Below are positions 1-13,076 of a stretch of 64,000 nucleotides of DNA, piece after piece; the first letter of the stretch is position 1, and each line of letters opens with the position of its first letter. The notes beneath the pieces were generated by a model that was given only the letters and a program-made list of their open reading frames with translations, did no database searches and was not told where the DNA came from. Source of the DNA: Loxodes magnus (taxonomy: Eukaryota; Ciliophora; Karyorelictea; Loxodida; Loxodidae); assembly GCA_946699065.1 (NCBI GenBank), contig CAMPDV010000141.1, forward strand, positions 186,001 through 250,000. The letters are read 5' to 3'. A program made the translations under genes and the position numbers.

Positions 1-925
1 CTCACCGTCTAATCATAACTTCCCGATACGATGAACTCTGAATCACTGGATATAGCCACAGCAGATACATAACCTGTGTGACCACTCATGGTCTTACAGG
101 TACCTGTCTTGACGTCCCATATTCTCAACGTTTTATCTCCACTTCCCGATACGATGAACTCTGAATCACTGGATATAGCCACAGCATATACAACACTAGT
201 GTGACCACTCATGGTCTTACAGGTACCTGTCTTGACGTCCCATAGTCTCACCGTCTTATCTCAACTTCCCGATACGATGAACTCTGAATCACTGGATATA
301 GCCACAGCATTTACACAATAAGTGTGACCACTCATGGTCTTACAGGTACCTGTCTTGACGTCCCATAGTCTCACCGTAGAATCTCCACTTCCCGATACGA
401 TGAACTCTGAATCACTGGATATAGCCACAGCATTTACACAATAAGTGTGACCACTCATGGTCTTACAGGTACCTGTCTTGACGTCCCATAGTCTCACCGT
501 AGAATCTCCACTTCCCGATACGATGAACTCTGAATCACTGGATATAGCCACAGCATATACACAATAAGAGTGACCACTCATGGTCTTACAGGTACCTGTC
601 TTGACGTCCCATAGTCTCACCGTATAATCTCCACTTCCCGATACGATGAACTCTGAATCACTGGATATAGACACAGCATATACATAACCTGTGTGACCAC
701 TCATGGTCTTACAGGTACCTGTCTTGACGTCCCATAGTCTCACCGTCTTATCTCAACTTCCCGATGCGATGAACTCTGAATCACTGGATATAGACACAGC
801 ATTTACACAACTAGTGTGACCACTCATGGTCTTACAGGTACCTGTCTTGACGTCCCATAGTCTCACCGTCTTATCTCAACTTCCCGATGCGATGAACTCT
901 GAATCACTGGATATAGCCACAGCAT
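1..925 (-). repeat. Left-end block, copied at 4,060-4,984 and partly at 2,715 and 31,742
   Basis: By eye the sequence matches 4,060-4,984 (33 units away) until the first loop near 925/4,984. Its diagnostic unit has a K-T-L-R-I second block (Val-28 to Leu, with AAA for Lys). The same unit and its neighbour recur at 2,715-2,957, 4,068-4,310 and 31,742-31,984. Confidence 0.8.
96..107. repeat. 12-bp palindrome present once per unit (first instance)
   Basis: ACAGGTACCTGT is a perfect inverted repeat encoding the Thr-Gly-Thr-Cys turn after Trp-Asp-Val-Lys. It recurs at the same phase in nearly all of the roughly 520 units. Exceptions seen: 33,68x, 37,24x, 40,44x, and the units with Ser-35 (for example 46,35x, 47,09x, 55,94x). 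A coding constraint explains it, but it also gives a symmetric site every 123 bp. Confidence 0.8.
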
Positions 926-1039
926 TTACACAATAAGTGTGACCACTCATGGTCTTACAGGTACCTGTCTTGACGTCCCATAGTCTCACCGTATAATCAT
1001 GACTGCTCGATACGATGAACTCTTAATCACTGGATATAG

Positions 1040-1900
1040 ACACAGCAGATACACAATAAGTGTGACCACTCATGGTCTTACAGGTACCTGTCTTGACGTC
1101 CCATAGTCTCACCGTATAATCTCCACTTACCGATACGATGAACTCTGAATCACTGGATATAGCCACATCATATACAGAATAAGAGTGACCACTCATGGTC
1201 TTACAGGTACCTGTCTTGACGTCCCATAGTCTCACCGTCTAATCTGCACTTCCCGATACGATGAACTCTGAATCACTGGATATAGCCACAGCAGATACAT
1301 AACCTGTGTGACCACTCATGGTCTTACAGGTACCTGTCTTGACGTCCCATAGTCTCACCGTAGAATCTCCACTTCCCGATACGATGAACTCTGAATCACT
1401 GGATATAGCCACAGCATTTACACAATAAGTGTGACCACTCATGGTCTTACAGGTACCTGTCTTGACGTCCCATAGTCTCACCGTATAATCTCCACTTCCC
1501 GATACGATGAACTCTGAATCACTGGATATAGCCACAGCATATACAACACTAGTGTGACCACTCATGGTCTTACAGGTACCTGTCTTGACGTCCCATAGTC
1601 TCACCGTATAATCATGACTGCTCGATACGATGAACTCTGAATCACTGGATATAGACACAGCAGATACATAACTATTGTGACCACTCATGGTCTTACAGGT
1701 ACCTGTCTTGACGTCCCATAGTCTCACCGTATAATCATGACTGCTCGATACGATGAACTCTTAATCACTGGATATAGCCACAGCATTTACACAATAAGTG
1801 TGACCACTCATGGTCTTACAGGTACCTGTCTTGACGTCCCATAGTCTCACCGTATAATCATGACTGCTCGATACGATGAACTCTTAATCACTGGATATAG
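1040..1900 (-). repeat. Block duplicated at 5,099-5,955
   Basis: Again a 33-unit offset, in register with the 1-925 duplication but separated from it by units that differ. I see one substitution, Leu/Ile-30 near 1,228 against 5,287. The TAA at 1,023 on the left boundary is absent from the copy. Confidence 0.7.
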
Positions 1901-2029
1901 ACACAGCATATACAACACTAGTGTGACCACTCATGGTCTTACAGGTACCTGTCTTGACGTCCCATAGTCTCACCGTATAATCATGACTGCTCGATACGAT
2001 GAACTCTGAATCACTGGATATAGCCACAG

Positions 2030-4425
2030 CATTTACACAATAAGTGTGACCACTCATGGTCTTACAGGTACCTGTCTTGACGTCCCATATTCTCACCGTA
2101 TAATCTCCACTTCCCGATACGATGAACTCTGAATCACTGGATATAGCCACAGCATATACAACACTAGTGTGACCACTCATGGTCTTACAGGTACCTGTCT
2201 TGACGTCCCATATTCTCACCGTCTAATCTGCACTTCCCGATACGATGAACTCTGAATCACTGGATATAGCCACAGCAGATACATAACCTGTGTGACCACT
2301 CATGGTCTTACAGGTACCTGTCTTGACGTCCCATAGTCTCACCGTAGAATCTCCACTTCCCGATACGATGAACTCTGAATCACTGGATATAGCCACAGCA
2401 TATACACAATAAGTGTGACCACTCATGGTCTTACAGGTACCTGTCTTGACGTCCCATATTCTCACCGTAGAATCTCCACTTCCCGATACGATGAACTCTT
2501 AATCACTGGATATAGCCACAGCATTTACACAATAAGTGTGACCACTCATGGTCTTACAGGTACCTGTCTTGACGTCCCATATTCTCACCGTATAATCTCC
2601 ACTTCCCGATACGATGAACTCTGAATCACTGGATATAGCCACAGCATATACAACACTAGTGTGACCACTCATGGTCTTACAGGTACCTGTCTTGACGTCC
2701 CATAGTCTCACCGTCTAATCATAACTTCCCGATACGATGAACTCTGAATCACTGGATATAGCCACAGCAGATACATAACCTGTGTGACCACTCATGGTCT
2801 TACAGGTACCTGTCTTGACGTCCCATATTCTCAACGTTTTATCTCCACTTCCCGATACGATGAACTCTGAATCACTGGATATAGCCACAGCATATACAAC
2901 ACTAGTGTGACCACTCATGGTCTTACAGGTACCTGTCTTGACGTCCCATAGTCTCACCGTCTTATCTCAACTTCCCGATACGATGAACTCTGAATCACTG
3001 GATATAGCCACAGCATTTACACAATAAGTGTGACCACTCATGGTCTTACAGGTACCTGTCTTGACGTCCCATAGTCTCACCGTATAATCATGACTGCTCG
3101 ATACGATGAACTCTGAATCACTGGATATAGACACAGCACATACATAACCTGTGTGACCACTCATGGTCTTACAGGTACCTGTCTTGACGTCCCATAGTCT
3201 CACCGTAGAATCTCCACTTCCCGATACGATGAACTCTGAATCACTGGATATAGCCACAGCATATACACAATAAGTGTGACCACTCATGGTCTTACAGGTA
3301 CCTGTCTTGACGTCCCATATTCTCACCGTAGAATCTCCACTTCCCGATACGATGAACTCTTAATCACTGGATATAGCCACAGCATTTACACAATAAGTGT
3401 GACCACTCATGGTCTTACAGGTACCTGTCTTGACGTCCCATATTCTCACCGTATAATCTCCACTTCCCGATACGATGAACTCTGAATCACTGGATATAGC
3501 CACAGCATATACAACACTAGTGTGACCACTCATGGTCTTACAGGTACCTGTCTTGACGTCCCATATTCTCACCGTCTAATCTGCACTTCCCGATACGATG
3601 AACTCTGAATCACTGGATATAGCCACAGCAGATACATAACCTGTGTGACCACTCATGGTCTTACAGGTACCTGTCTTGACGTCCCATAGTCTCACCGTAG
3701 AATCTCCACTTCCCGATACGATGAACTCTGAATCACTGGATATAGCCACAGCATATACACAATAAGTGTGACCACTCATGGTCTTACAGGTACCTGTCTT
3801 GACGTCCCATATTCTCACCGTAGAATCTCCACTTCCCGATACGATGAACTCTTAATCACTGGATATAGCCACAGCATTTACACAATAAGTGTGACCACTC
3901 ATGGTCTTACAGGTACCTGTCTTGACGTCCCATATTCTCACCGTATAATCTCCACTTCCCGATACGATGAACTCTGAATCACTGGATATAGCCACAGCAT
4001 ATACAACACTAGTGTGACCACTCATGGTCTTACAGGTACCTGTCTTGACGTCCCATAGTCTCACCGTCTAATCATAACTTCCCGATACGATGAACTCTGA
4101 ATCACTGGATATAGCCACAGCAGATACATAACCTGTGTGACCACTCATGGTCTTACAGGTACCTGTCTTGACGTCCCATATTCTCAACGTTTTATCTCCA
4201 CTTCCCGATACGATGAACTCTGAATCACTGGATATAGCCACAGCATATACAACACTAGTGTGACCACTCATGGTCTTACAGGTACCTGTCTTGACGTCCC
4301 ATAGTCTCACCGTCTTATCTCAACTTCCCGATACGATGAACTCTGAATCACTGGATATAGCCACAGCATTTACACAATAAGTGTGACCACTCATGGTCTT
4401 ACAGGTACCTGTCTTGACGTCCCAT
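2030..4425 (-). repeat. Tandem 11-unit (1,353-bp) higher-order repeat
   Basis: Sequence 2,030-3,070 matches 3,383-4,425 at an offset of 11 units, including the stops at 2,223, 2,499 and 2,715 against 3,576, 3,852 and 4,068. Stops were thus duplicated together with their blades. A part also repeats at 7 units (2,415 against 3,276). Confidence 0.75.
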
Positions 4426-7400
4426 AGTCTCACCGTAGAATCTCCACTTCCCGATACGATGAACTCTGAATCACTGGATATAGCCACAGCATTTACACAA
4501 TAAGTGTGACCACTCATGGTCTTACAGGTACCTGTCTTGACGTCCCATAGTCTCACCGTAGAATCTCCACTTCCCGATACGATGAACTCTGAATCACTGG
4601 ATATAGCCACAGCATATACACAATAAGAGTGACCACTCATGGTCTTACAGGTACCTGTCTTGACGTCCCATAGTCTCACCGTATAATCTCCACTTCCCGA
4701 TACGATGAACTCTGAATCACTGGATATAGACACAGCATATACATAACCTGTGTGACCACTCATGGTCTTACAGGTACCTGTCTTGACGTCCCATAGTCTC
4801 ACCGTCTTATCTCAACTTCCCGATGCGATGAACTCTGAATCACTGGATATAGACACAGCATTTACACAACTAGTGTGACCACTCATGGTCTTACAGGTAC
4901 CTGTCTTGACGTCCCATAGTCTCACCGTCTTATCTCAACTTCCCGATGCGATGAACTCTGAATCACTGGATATAGCCACAGCAGATACATAACCTGTGTG
5001 ACCACTCATGGTCTTACAGGTACCTGTCTTGACGTCCCATAGTCTCACCGTAGAATCTCCACTTCCCGATACGATGAACTCTGAATCACTGGATATAGAC
5101 ACAGCAGATACACAATAAGTGTGACCACTCATGGTCTTACAGGTACCTGTCTTGACGTCCCATAGTCTCACCGTATAATCTCCACTTACCGATACGATGA
5201 ACTCTGAATCACTGGATATAGCCACATCATATACAGAATAAGAGTGACCACTCATGGTCTTACAGGTACCTGTCTTGACGTCCCATATTCTCACCGTCTA
5301 ATCTGCACTTCCCGATACGATGAACTCTGAATCACTGGATATAGCCACAGCAGATACATAACCTGTGTGACCACTCATGGTCTTACAGGTACCTGTCTTG
5401 ACGTCCCATAGTCTCACCGTAGAATCTCCACTTCCCGATACGATGAACTCTGAATCACTGGATATAGCCACAGCATTTACACAATAAGTGTGACCACTCA
5501 TGGTCTTACAGGTACCTGTCTTGACGTCCCATAGTCTCACCGTATAATCTCCACTTCCCGATACGATGAACTCTGAATCACTGGATATAGCCACAGCATA
5601 TACAACACTAGTGTGACCACTCATGGTCTTACAGGTACCTGTCTTGACGTCCCATAGTCTCACCGTATAATCATGACTGCTCGATACGATGAACTCTGAA
5701 TCACTGGATATAGACACAGCAGATACATAACTATTGTGACCACTCATGGTCTTACAGGTACCTGTCTTGACGTCCCATAGTCTCACCGTATAATCATGAC
5801 TGCTCGATACGATGAACTCTTAATCACTGGATATAGCCACAGCATTTACACAATAAGTGTGACCACTCATGGTCTTACAGGTACCTGTCTTGACGTCCCA
5901 TAGTCTCACCGTATAATCATGACTGCTCGATACGATGAACTCTTAATCACTGGATATAGCCACAGCATATACACAATAAGTGTGACCACTCATGGTCTTA
6001 CAGGTACCTGTCTTGACGTCCCATATTCTCACCGTAGAATCTCCACTTCCCGATACGATGAACTCTTAATCACTGGATATAGACACAGCACATACATAAC
6101 TATTGTGACCACTCATGGTCTTACAGGTACCTGTCTTGACGTCCCATAGTCTCACCGTATAATCTCCACTTCCCGATACGATGAACTCTGAATCACTGGA
6201 TATAGCCACATCATATACAGAATAAGAGTGACCACTCATGGTCTTACAGGTACCTGTCTTGACGTCCCATAGTCTCACCGTATAATCATGACTGCTCGAT
6301 ACGATGAACTCTGAATCACTGGATATAGCCACAGCATATACAGAACTAGTGTGACCACTCATGGTCTTACAGGTACCTGTCTTGACGTCCCATAGTCTCA
6401 CCGTATAATCATGACTGCTCGATACGATGAACTCTTAATCACTGGATATAGACACAGCAGATACACAATAAGTGTGACCACTCATGGTCTTACAGGTACC
6501 TGTCTTGACGTCCCATAGTCTCACCGTCTTATCTCAACTTCCCGATGCGATGAACTCTGAATCACTGGATATAGCCACAGCATTTACACAATAAGTGTGA
6601 CCACTCATGGTCTTACAGGTACCTGTCTTGACGTCCCATAGTCTCACCGTATAATCATGACTGCTCGATACGATGAACTCTTAATCACTGGATATAGACA
6701 CAGCAGATACACAATAAGTGTGACCACTCATGGTCTTACAGGTACCTGTCTTGACGTCCCATAGTCTCACCGTATAATCTCCACTTACCGATACGATGAA
6801 CTCTGAATCACTGGATATAGCCACAGCATATACAGAACTAGTGTGACCACTCATGGTCTTACAGGTACCTGTCTTGACGTCCCATAGTCTCACCGTATAA
6901 TCATGACTGCTCGATACGATGAACTCTGAATCACTGGATATAGCCACAGCATATACAGAACTAGTGTGACCACTCATGGTCTTACAGGTACCTGTCTTGA
7001 CGTCCCATAGTCTCACCGTATAATCATGACTGCTCGATACGATGAACTCTGAATCACTGGATATAGCCACAGCATATACAGAACTAGTGTGACCACTCAT
7101 GGTCTTACAGGTACCTGTCTTGACGTCCCATAGTCTCACCGTATAATCATGACTGCTCGATACGATGAACTCTTAATCACTGGATATAGACACAGCAGAT
7201 ACACAATAAGTGTGACCACTCATGGTCTTACAGGTACCTGTCTTGACGTCCCATAGTCTCACCGTCTTATCTCAACTTCCCGATGCGATGAACTCTGAAT
7301 CACTGGATATAGCCACAGCATTTACACAATAAGTGTGACCACTCATGGTCTTACAGGTACCTGTCTTGACGTCCCATAGTCTCACCGTATAATCATGACT

Positions 7401-8372
7401 GCTCGATACGATGAACTCTTAATCACTGGATATAGACACAGCAGATACACAATAAGTGTGACCACTCATGGTCTTACAGGTACCTGTCTTGACGTCCCAT
7501 AGTCTCACCGTATAATCTCCACTTACCGATACGATGAACTCTGAATCACTGGATATAGCCACAGCATATACAGAACTAGTGTGACCACTCATGGTCTTAC
7601 AGGTACCTGTCTTGACGTCCCATAGTCTCACCGTATAATCATGACTGCTCGATACGATGAACTCTGAATCACTGGATATAGCCACAGCATATACAGAACT
7701 AGTGTGACCACTCATGGTCTTACAGGTACCTGTCTTGACGTCCCATAGTCTCACCGTATAATCATGACTGCTCGATACGATGAACTCTGAATCACTGGAT
7801 ATAGCCACAGCATATACAGAACTAGTGTGACCACTCATGGTCTTACAGGTACCTGTCTTGACGTCCCATAGTCTCACCGTCTTATCATAACTTCCCGATA
7901 CGATGAACTCTGAATCACTGGATATAGACACAGCATTTACACAACTAGTGTGACCACTCATGGTCTTACAGGTACCTGTCTTGACGTCCCATAGTCTCAC
8001 CGTCTTATCTCAACTTCCCGATGCGATGAACTCTGAATCACTGGATATAGCCACAGCATTTACACAATAAGTGTGACCACTCATGGTCTTACAGGTACCT
8101 GTCTTGACGTCCCATAGTCTCACCGTATAATCATGACTGCTCGATACGATGAACTCTTAATCACTGGATATAGACACAGATTATACAGAATAAGTGTGAC
8201 CACTCATGGTCTTACAGGTACCTGTCTTGACGTCCCATAGTCTCACCGTATAATCTCCACTTACCGATACGATGAACTCTGAATCACTGGATATAGCCAC
8301 ATCATATACAGAATAAGAGTGACCACTCATGGTCTTACAGGTACCTGTCTTGACGTCCCATAGTCTCACCGT

Positions 8373-8984
8373 CTAATCTGCACTTCCCGATACGATGAAC
8401 TCTGATCTACTGGATATAGCCACAGCAGATACATAACCTGTGTGACCACTCATGGTCTTACAGGTACCTGTCTTGACGTCCCATAGTCTCACCGTAGAAT
8501 CTCCACTTCCCGATACGATGAACTCTGAATCACTGGATATAGCCACAGCATTTACACAATAAGTGTGACCACTCATGGTCTTACAGGTACCTGTCTTGAC
8601 GTCCCATAGTCTCACCGTATAATCTCCACTTCCCGATACGATGAACTCTGAATCACTGGATATAGCCACAGCATATACAACACTAGTGTGACCACTCATG
8701 GTCTTACAGGTACCTGTCTTGACGTCCCATAGTCTCACCGTATAATCATGACTGCTCGATACGATGAACTCTGAATCACTGGATATAGCCACAGCATTTA
8801 CACAATAAGTGTGACCACTCATGGTCTTACAGGTACCTGTCTTGACGTCCCATAGTCTCACCGTATAATCTCCACTTCCCGATACGATGAACTCTGAATC
8901 ACTGGATATAGCCACAGCATATACAACACTAGTGTGACCACTCATGGTCTTACAGGTACCTGTCTTGACGTCCCATATTCTCAC
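8373..8984 (-). CDS. WD40 blade segment, about 5 blades, open between stops
   Basis: 203 residues open, closed by TAG at codon 26 (8373-8375) and preceded by TAA at codon 16 near 9018. The GTG at its 5' end is Val-28 of a blade, not a natural start. The last blade has Ile-Ser-Ser-Arg in place of Ile-Ser-Ser-Asp: at about 8403-8412 the bases are rearranged over several positions, which looks like a compensated micro-indel rather than a point mutation. Confidence 0.4.
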   Translation of the reverse strand: MRIWDVKTGTCKTMSGHTSVVYAVAISSDSEFIVSGSGDYTVRLWDVKTGTCKTMSGHTYCVNAVAISSDSEFIVSSSHDYTVRLWDVKTGTCKTMSGHTSVVYAVAISSDSEFIVSGSGDYTVRLWDVKTGTCKTMSGHTYCVNAVAISSDSEFIVSGSGDSTVRLWDVKTGTCKTMSGHTGYVSAVAISSRSEFIVSGSAD

Positions 8985-9509
8985 CGTATAATCATGACTG
9001 CTCGATACGATGAACTCTTAATCACTGGATATAGACACAGCATATACAACACTAGTGTGACCACTCATGGTCTTACAGGTACCTGTCTTGACGTCCCATA
9101 GTCTCACCGTATAATCATGACTGCTCGATACGATGAACTCTGAATCACTGGATATAGACACAGCACATACATAACTATTGTGACCACTCATGGTCTTACA
9201 GGTACCTGTCTTGACGTCCCATAGTCTCACCGTATAATCTCCACTTCCCGATACGATGAACTCTGAATCACTGGATATAGCCACATCATATACAGAATAA
9301 GAGTGACCACTCATGGTCTTACAGGTACCTGTCTTGACGTCCCATAGTCTCACCGTATAATCATGACTGCTCGATACGATGAACTCTTAATCACTGGATA
9401 TAGCCACAGCATTTACACAATAAGTGTGACCACTCATGGTCTTACAGGTACCTGTCTTGACGTCCCATAGTCTCACCGTATAATCATGACTGCTCGATAC
9501 GATGAACTC

Positions 9510-10337
9510 TTAATCACTGGATATAGACACAGCATATACAACACTAGTGTGACCACTCATGGTCTTACAGGTACCTGTCTTGACGTCCCATAGTCTCACC
9601 GTATAATCATGACTGCTCGATACGATGAACTCTGAATCACTGGATATAGACACAGCACATACATAACTATTGTGACCACTCATGGTCTTACAGGTACCTG
9701 TCTTGACGTCCCATAGTCTCACCGTATAATCTCCACTTCCCGATACGATGAACTCTGAATCACTGGATATAGCCACATCATATACAGAATAAGAGTGACC
9801 ACTCATGGTCTTACAGGTACCTGTCTTGACGTCCCATAGTCTCACCGTATAATCATGACTGCTCGATACGATGAACTCTGAATCACTGGATATAGCCACA
9901 GCATATACAACACTAGTGTGACCACTCATGGTCTTACAGGTACCTGTCTTGACGTCCCATAGTCTCACCGTATAATCTCCACTTCCCGATACGATGAACT
10001 CTGAATCACTGGATATAGCCACAGCATATACAACACTAGTGTGACCACTCATGGTCTTACAGGTACCTGTCTTGACGTCCCATAGTCTCACCGTAGAATC
10101 ATGACTTCCCGATACGATGAACTCTGAATCACTGGATATAGCCACAGCATATACAACACTAGTGTGACCACTCATGGTCTTACAGGTACCTGTCTTGACG
10201 TCCCATATTCTCACCGTATAATCTCCACTTCCCGATACGATGAACTCTGAATCACTGGATATAGCCACAGCATATACAACACTAGTGTGACCACTCATGG
10301 TCTTACAGGTACCTGTCTTGACGTCCCATAGTCTCAC
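9510..10337 (-). CDS. WD40 blade segment, about 6.7 blades
   Basis: 275 residues, close to one seven-bladed propeller, open between TAG at codon 26 (10,341) and TAA at codon 16 (9510). It contains a run of four successive T-S-V-V-Y blades, then S-Y-S-V-Y and N-S-Y-V-C types. Both ends are internal stops of the array, so this is a fragment, not a complete gene. Confidence 0.4.
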   Translation of the reverse strand: MRLWDVKTGTCKTMSGHTSVVYAVAISSDSEFIVSGSGDYTVRIWDVKTGTCKTMSGHTSVVYAVAISSDSEFIVSGSHDSTVRLWDVKTGTCKTMSGHTSVVYAVAISSDSEFIVSGSGDYTVRLWDVKTGTCKTMSGHTSVVYAVAISSDSEFIVSSSHDYTVRLWDVKTGTCKTMSGHSYSVYDVAISSDSEFIVSGSGDYTVRLWDVKTGTCKTMSGHNSYVCAVSISSDSEFIVSSSHDYTVRLWDVKTGTCKTMSGHTSVVYAVSISSD

Positions 10338-10340
10338 CGT

Positions 10341-11690
10341 CTAATCTGCACTTCCCGATACGATGAACTCTGAATCACTGGATATAGCCACAGCATATAC
10401 AACACTAGTGTGACCACTCATGGTCTTACAGGTACCTGTCTTGACGTCCCATAGTCTCACCGTAGAATCTCCACTTCCCGATACGATGAACTCTGAATCA
10501 CTGGATATAGCCACAGCATTTACACAATAAGTGTGACCACTCATGGTCTTACAGGTACCTGTCTTGACGTCCCATAGTCTCACCGTATAATCTCCACTTC
10601 CCGATACGATGAACTCTGAATCACTGGATATAGCCACAGCATATACAACACTAGTGTGACCACTCATGGTCTTACAGGTACCTGTCTTGACGTCCCATAG
10701 TCTCACCGTAGAATCTCCACTTCCCGATACGATGAACTCTGAATCACTGGATATAGCCACAGCATATACAACACTAGTGTGACCACTCATGGTCTTACAG
10801 GTACCTGTCTTGACGTCCCATAGTCTCACCGTATAATCTGCACTTCCCGATACGATGAACTCTGAATCACTGGATATAGCCACAGCATATACAACACTAG
10901 TGTGACCACTCATGGTCTTACAGGTACCTGTCTTGACGTCCCATAGTCTCACCGTCTTATCTGCACTTCCCGATACGATGAACTCTGAATCACTGGATAT
11001 AGCCACAGCAGATACATAACCTGTGTGACCACTCATGGTCTTACAGGTACCTGTCTTGACGTCCCATAGTCTCACCGTATTTTCTGCAATTCCCGATACG
11101 ATGAACTCTGAATCACTGGATATAGCCACAGCATTTACACAACTAGTGTGACCACTCATGGTCTTACAGGTACCTGTCTTGACGTCCCATAGTCTCACCG
11201 TATAATCATGACTGCTCGATACGATGAACTCTGAATCACTGGATATAGACACAGCACATACATAACTATTGTGACCACTCATGGTCTTACAGGTACCTGT
11301 CTTGACGTCCCATAGTCTCACCGTATAATCATGACTGCTCGATACGATGAACTCTGAATCACTGGATATAGCCACATCATATACAGAATAAGAGTGACCA
11401 CTCATGGTCTTACAGGTACCTGTCTTGACGTCCCATAGTCTCACCGTATAATCATGACTGCTCGATACGATGAACTCTGAATCACTGGATATAGCCACAG
11501 CATATACAGAACTAGTGTGACCACTCATGGTCTTACAGGTACCTGTCTTGACGTCCCATAGTCTCACCGTCTTATCATAACTTCCCGATACGATGAACTC
11601 TGAATCACTGGATATAGACACAGCATTTACACAACTAGTGTGACCACTCATGGTCTTACAGGTACCTGTCTTGACATCCCATAGTCTCAC
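10341..11690 (-). CDS. WD40 blade segment, about 11 blades
   Basis: 449 residues, open between TGA at codon 24 (near 11,700) and TAG at codon 26 (10,341). One blade (about 11,085-11,105) reads G-I-A-E-N, so the structural Asp-25 is Glu there; this conservative change also occurs in the unit carrying the 17.6-kb frameshift. The first blade carries the silent GAT codon for the Asp of Trp-Asp (11,671-11,680). Confidence 0.45.
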   Translation of the reverse strand: MRLWDVKTGTCKTMSGHTSCVNAVSISSDSEFIVSGSYDKTVRLWDVKTGTCKTMSGHTSSVYAVAISSDSEFIVSSSHDYTVRLWDVKTGTCKTMSGHSYSVYDVAISSDSEFIVSSSHDYTVRLWDVKTGTCKTMSGHNSYVCAVSISSDSEFIVSSSHDYTVRLWDVKTGTCKTMSGHTSCVNAVAISSDSEFIVSGIAENTVRLWDVKTGTCKTMSGHTGYVSAVAISSDSEFIVSGSADKTVRLWDVKTGTCKTMSGHTSVVYAVAISSDSEFIVSGSADYTVRLWDVKTGTCKTMSGHTSVVYAVAISSDSEFIVSGSGDSTVRLWDVKTGTCKTMSGHTSVVYAVAISSDSEFIVSGSGDYTVRLWDVKTGTCKTMSGHTYCVNAVAISSDSEFIVSGSGDSTVRLWDVKTGTCKTMSGHTSVVYAVAISSDSEFIVSGSAD

Positions 11691-12062
11691 CGTCTTATCT
11701 CAACTTCCCGATGCGATGAACTCTGAATCACTGGATATAGCCACAGCATATGCAGAACTAGTGTGACCACTCATGGTCTTACAGGTACCTGTCTTGACGT
11801 CCCATAGTCTCACCGTATAATCATGACTGCTCGATACGATGAACTCTTAATCACTGGATATAGACACAGCAGATACACAATAAGTGTGACCACTCATGGT
11901 CTTACAGGTACCTGTCTTGACGTCCCATAGTCTCACCGTATAATCTCCACTTACCGATACGATGAACTCTGAATCACTGGATATAGCCACATCATATACA
12001 GAATAAGAGTGACCACTCATGGTCTTACAGGTACCTGTCTTGACGTCCCATAGTCTCACCGT

Positions 12063-12920
12063 CTAATCTGCACTTCCCGATACGATGAACTCTGAATCAC
12101 TGGATATAGCCACAGCAGATACATAACCTGTGTGACCACTCATGGTCTTACAGGTACCTGTCTTGACATCCCATAGTCTCACCGTAGAATCTCCACTTCC
12201 CGATACGATGAACTCTGAATCACTGGATATAGCCACAGCATTTACACAATAAGTGTGACCACTCATGGTCTTACAGGTACCTGTCTTGACGTCCCATATT
12301 CTCACCGTATAATCTCCACTTCCCGATACGATGAACTCTGAATCACTGGATATAGCCACAGCATATACACAATAAGTGTGACCACTCATGGTCTTACAGG
12401 TACCTGTCTTGACGTCCCATAGTCTCACCGTATAATCTCCACTTCCCGATACGATGAACTCTGAATCACTGGATATAGCCACAGCATATACAACACTAGT
12501 GTGACCACTCATGGTCTTACAGGTACCTGTCTTGACGTCCCATAGTCTCACCGTATAATCATGACTGCTCGATACGATGAACTCTGAATCACTGGATATA
12601 GACACAGCACATACATAACTATTGTGACCACTCATGGTCTTACAGGTACCTGTCTTGACGTCCCATAGTCTCACCGTATAATCATGACTGCTCGATACGA
12701 TGAACTCTGAATCACTGGATATAGCCACAGCATATACAGAACTAGTGTGACCACTCATGGTCTTACAGGTACCTGTCTTGACGTCCCATAGTCTCACCGT
12801 CTTATCATAACTTCCCGATACGATGAACTCTGAATCACTGGATATAGACACAGCATTTACACAACTAGTGTGACCACTCATGGTCTTACAGGTACCTGTC
12901 TTGACGTCCCATAGTCTCAC
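12063..12920 (-). CDS. WD40 blade segment, about 7 blades
   Basis: 285 residues, the size of one complete seven-bladed propeller, open between TGA at codon 24 (near 12,930) and TAG at codon 26 (12,063). Its blade order (T-S-C-V-N, T-S-S-V-Y, N-S-Y-V-C, T-S-V-V-Y, T-Y-C-V-Y, T-Y-C-V-N, T-G-Y-V-S) recurs with replacements in the two neighbouring segments to the right, showing block duplication. Confidence 0.45.
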   Translation of the reverse strand: MRLWDVKTGTCKTMSGHTSCVNAVSISSDSEFIVSGSYDKTVRLWDVKTGTCKTMSGHTSSVYAVAISSDSEFIVSSSHDYTVRLWDVKTGTCKTMSGHNSYVCAVSISSDSEFIVSSSHDYTVRLWDVKTGTCKTMSGHTSVVYAVAISSDSEFIVSGSGDYTVRLWDVKTGTCKTMSGHTYCVYAVAISSDSEFIVSGSGDYTVRIWDVKTGTCKTMSGHTYCVNAVAISSDSEFIVSGSGDSTVRLWDVKTGTCKTMSGHTGYVSAVAISSDSEFIVSGSAD

Positions 12921-13076
12921 CGTCTTATCTCAACTTCCCGATGCGATGAACTCTGAATCACTGGATATAGCCACAGCATATGCAGAACTAGTGTGACCAC
13001 TCATGGTCTTACAGGTACCTGTCTTGACGTCCCATAGTCTCACCGTATAATCATGACTGCTCGATACGATGAACTC

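Larger units (their letters stand above)
1..9400 (-). repeat. Left zone: stop-rich blades with large internal duplications
   Basis: About 76 units. Common first-block types are T-S-V-V-Y, T-Y-C-V-N, T-G-Y-V-S, S-Y-S-V-Y and N-S-Y-V-C; common second-block types are G-S-G-D-Y, G-S-G-D-S and S-S-H-D-Y. All three stops occur: TAG at codon 26 (for example 9-11), TGA at codon 24 (261-263), TAA at codon 16 (1023-1025) and TAA at codon 8 (8181-8183). Open stretches mostly hold two to five blades. A Leu-to-Ile change at position 30 (Arg-Ile-Trp-Asp) is frequent here and rare further right. Segments repeat at offsets of 7, 11, 22 and 33 units. Confidence 0.85.

Noticed and set aside
2415..2624. Plus-strand open frames of about 70 residues (also 3,276-3,485, 3,768-3,977 and 5,919-6,149)
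   Set aside because: They are the antisense of WD40 units, open only where the Leu-30-to-Ile variant removes a plus-strand TAG; they are copied with the block and resemble no known protein.
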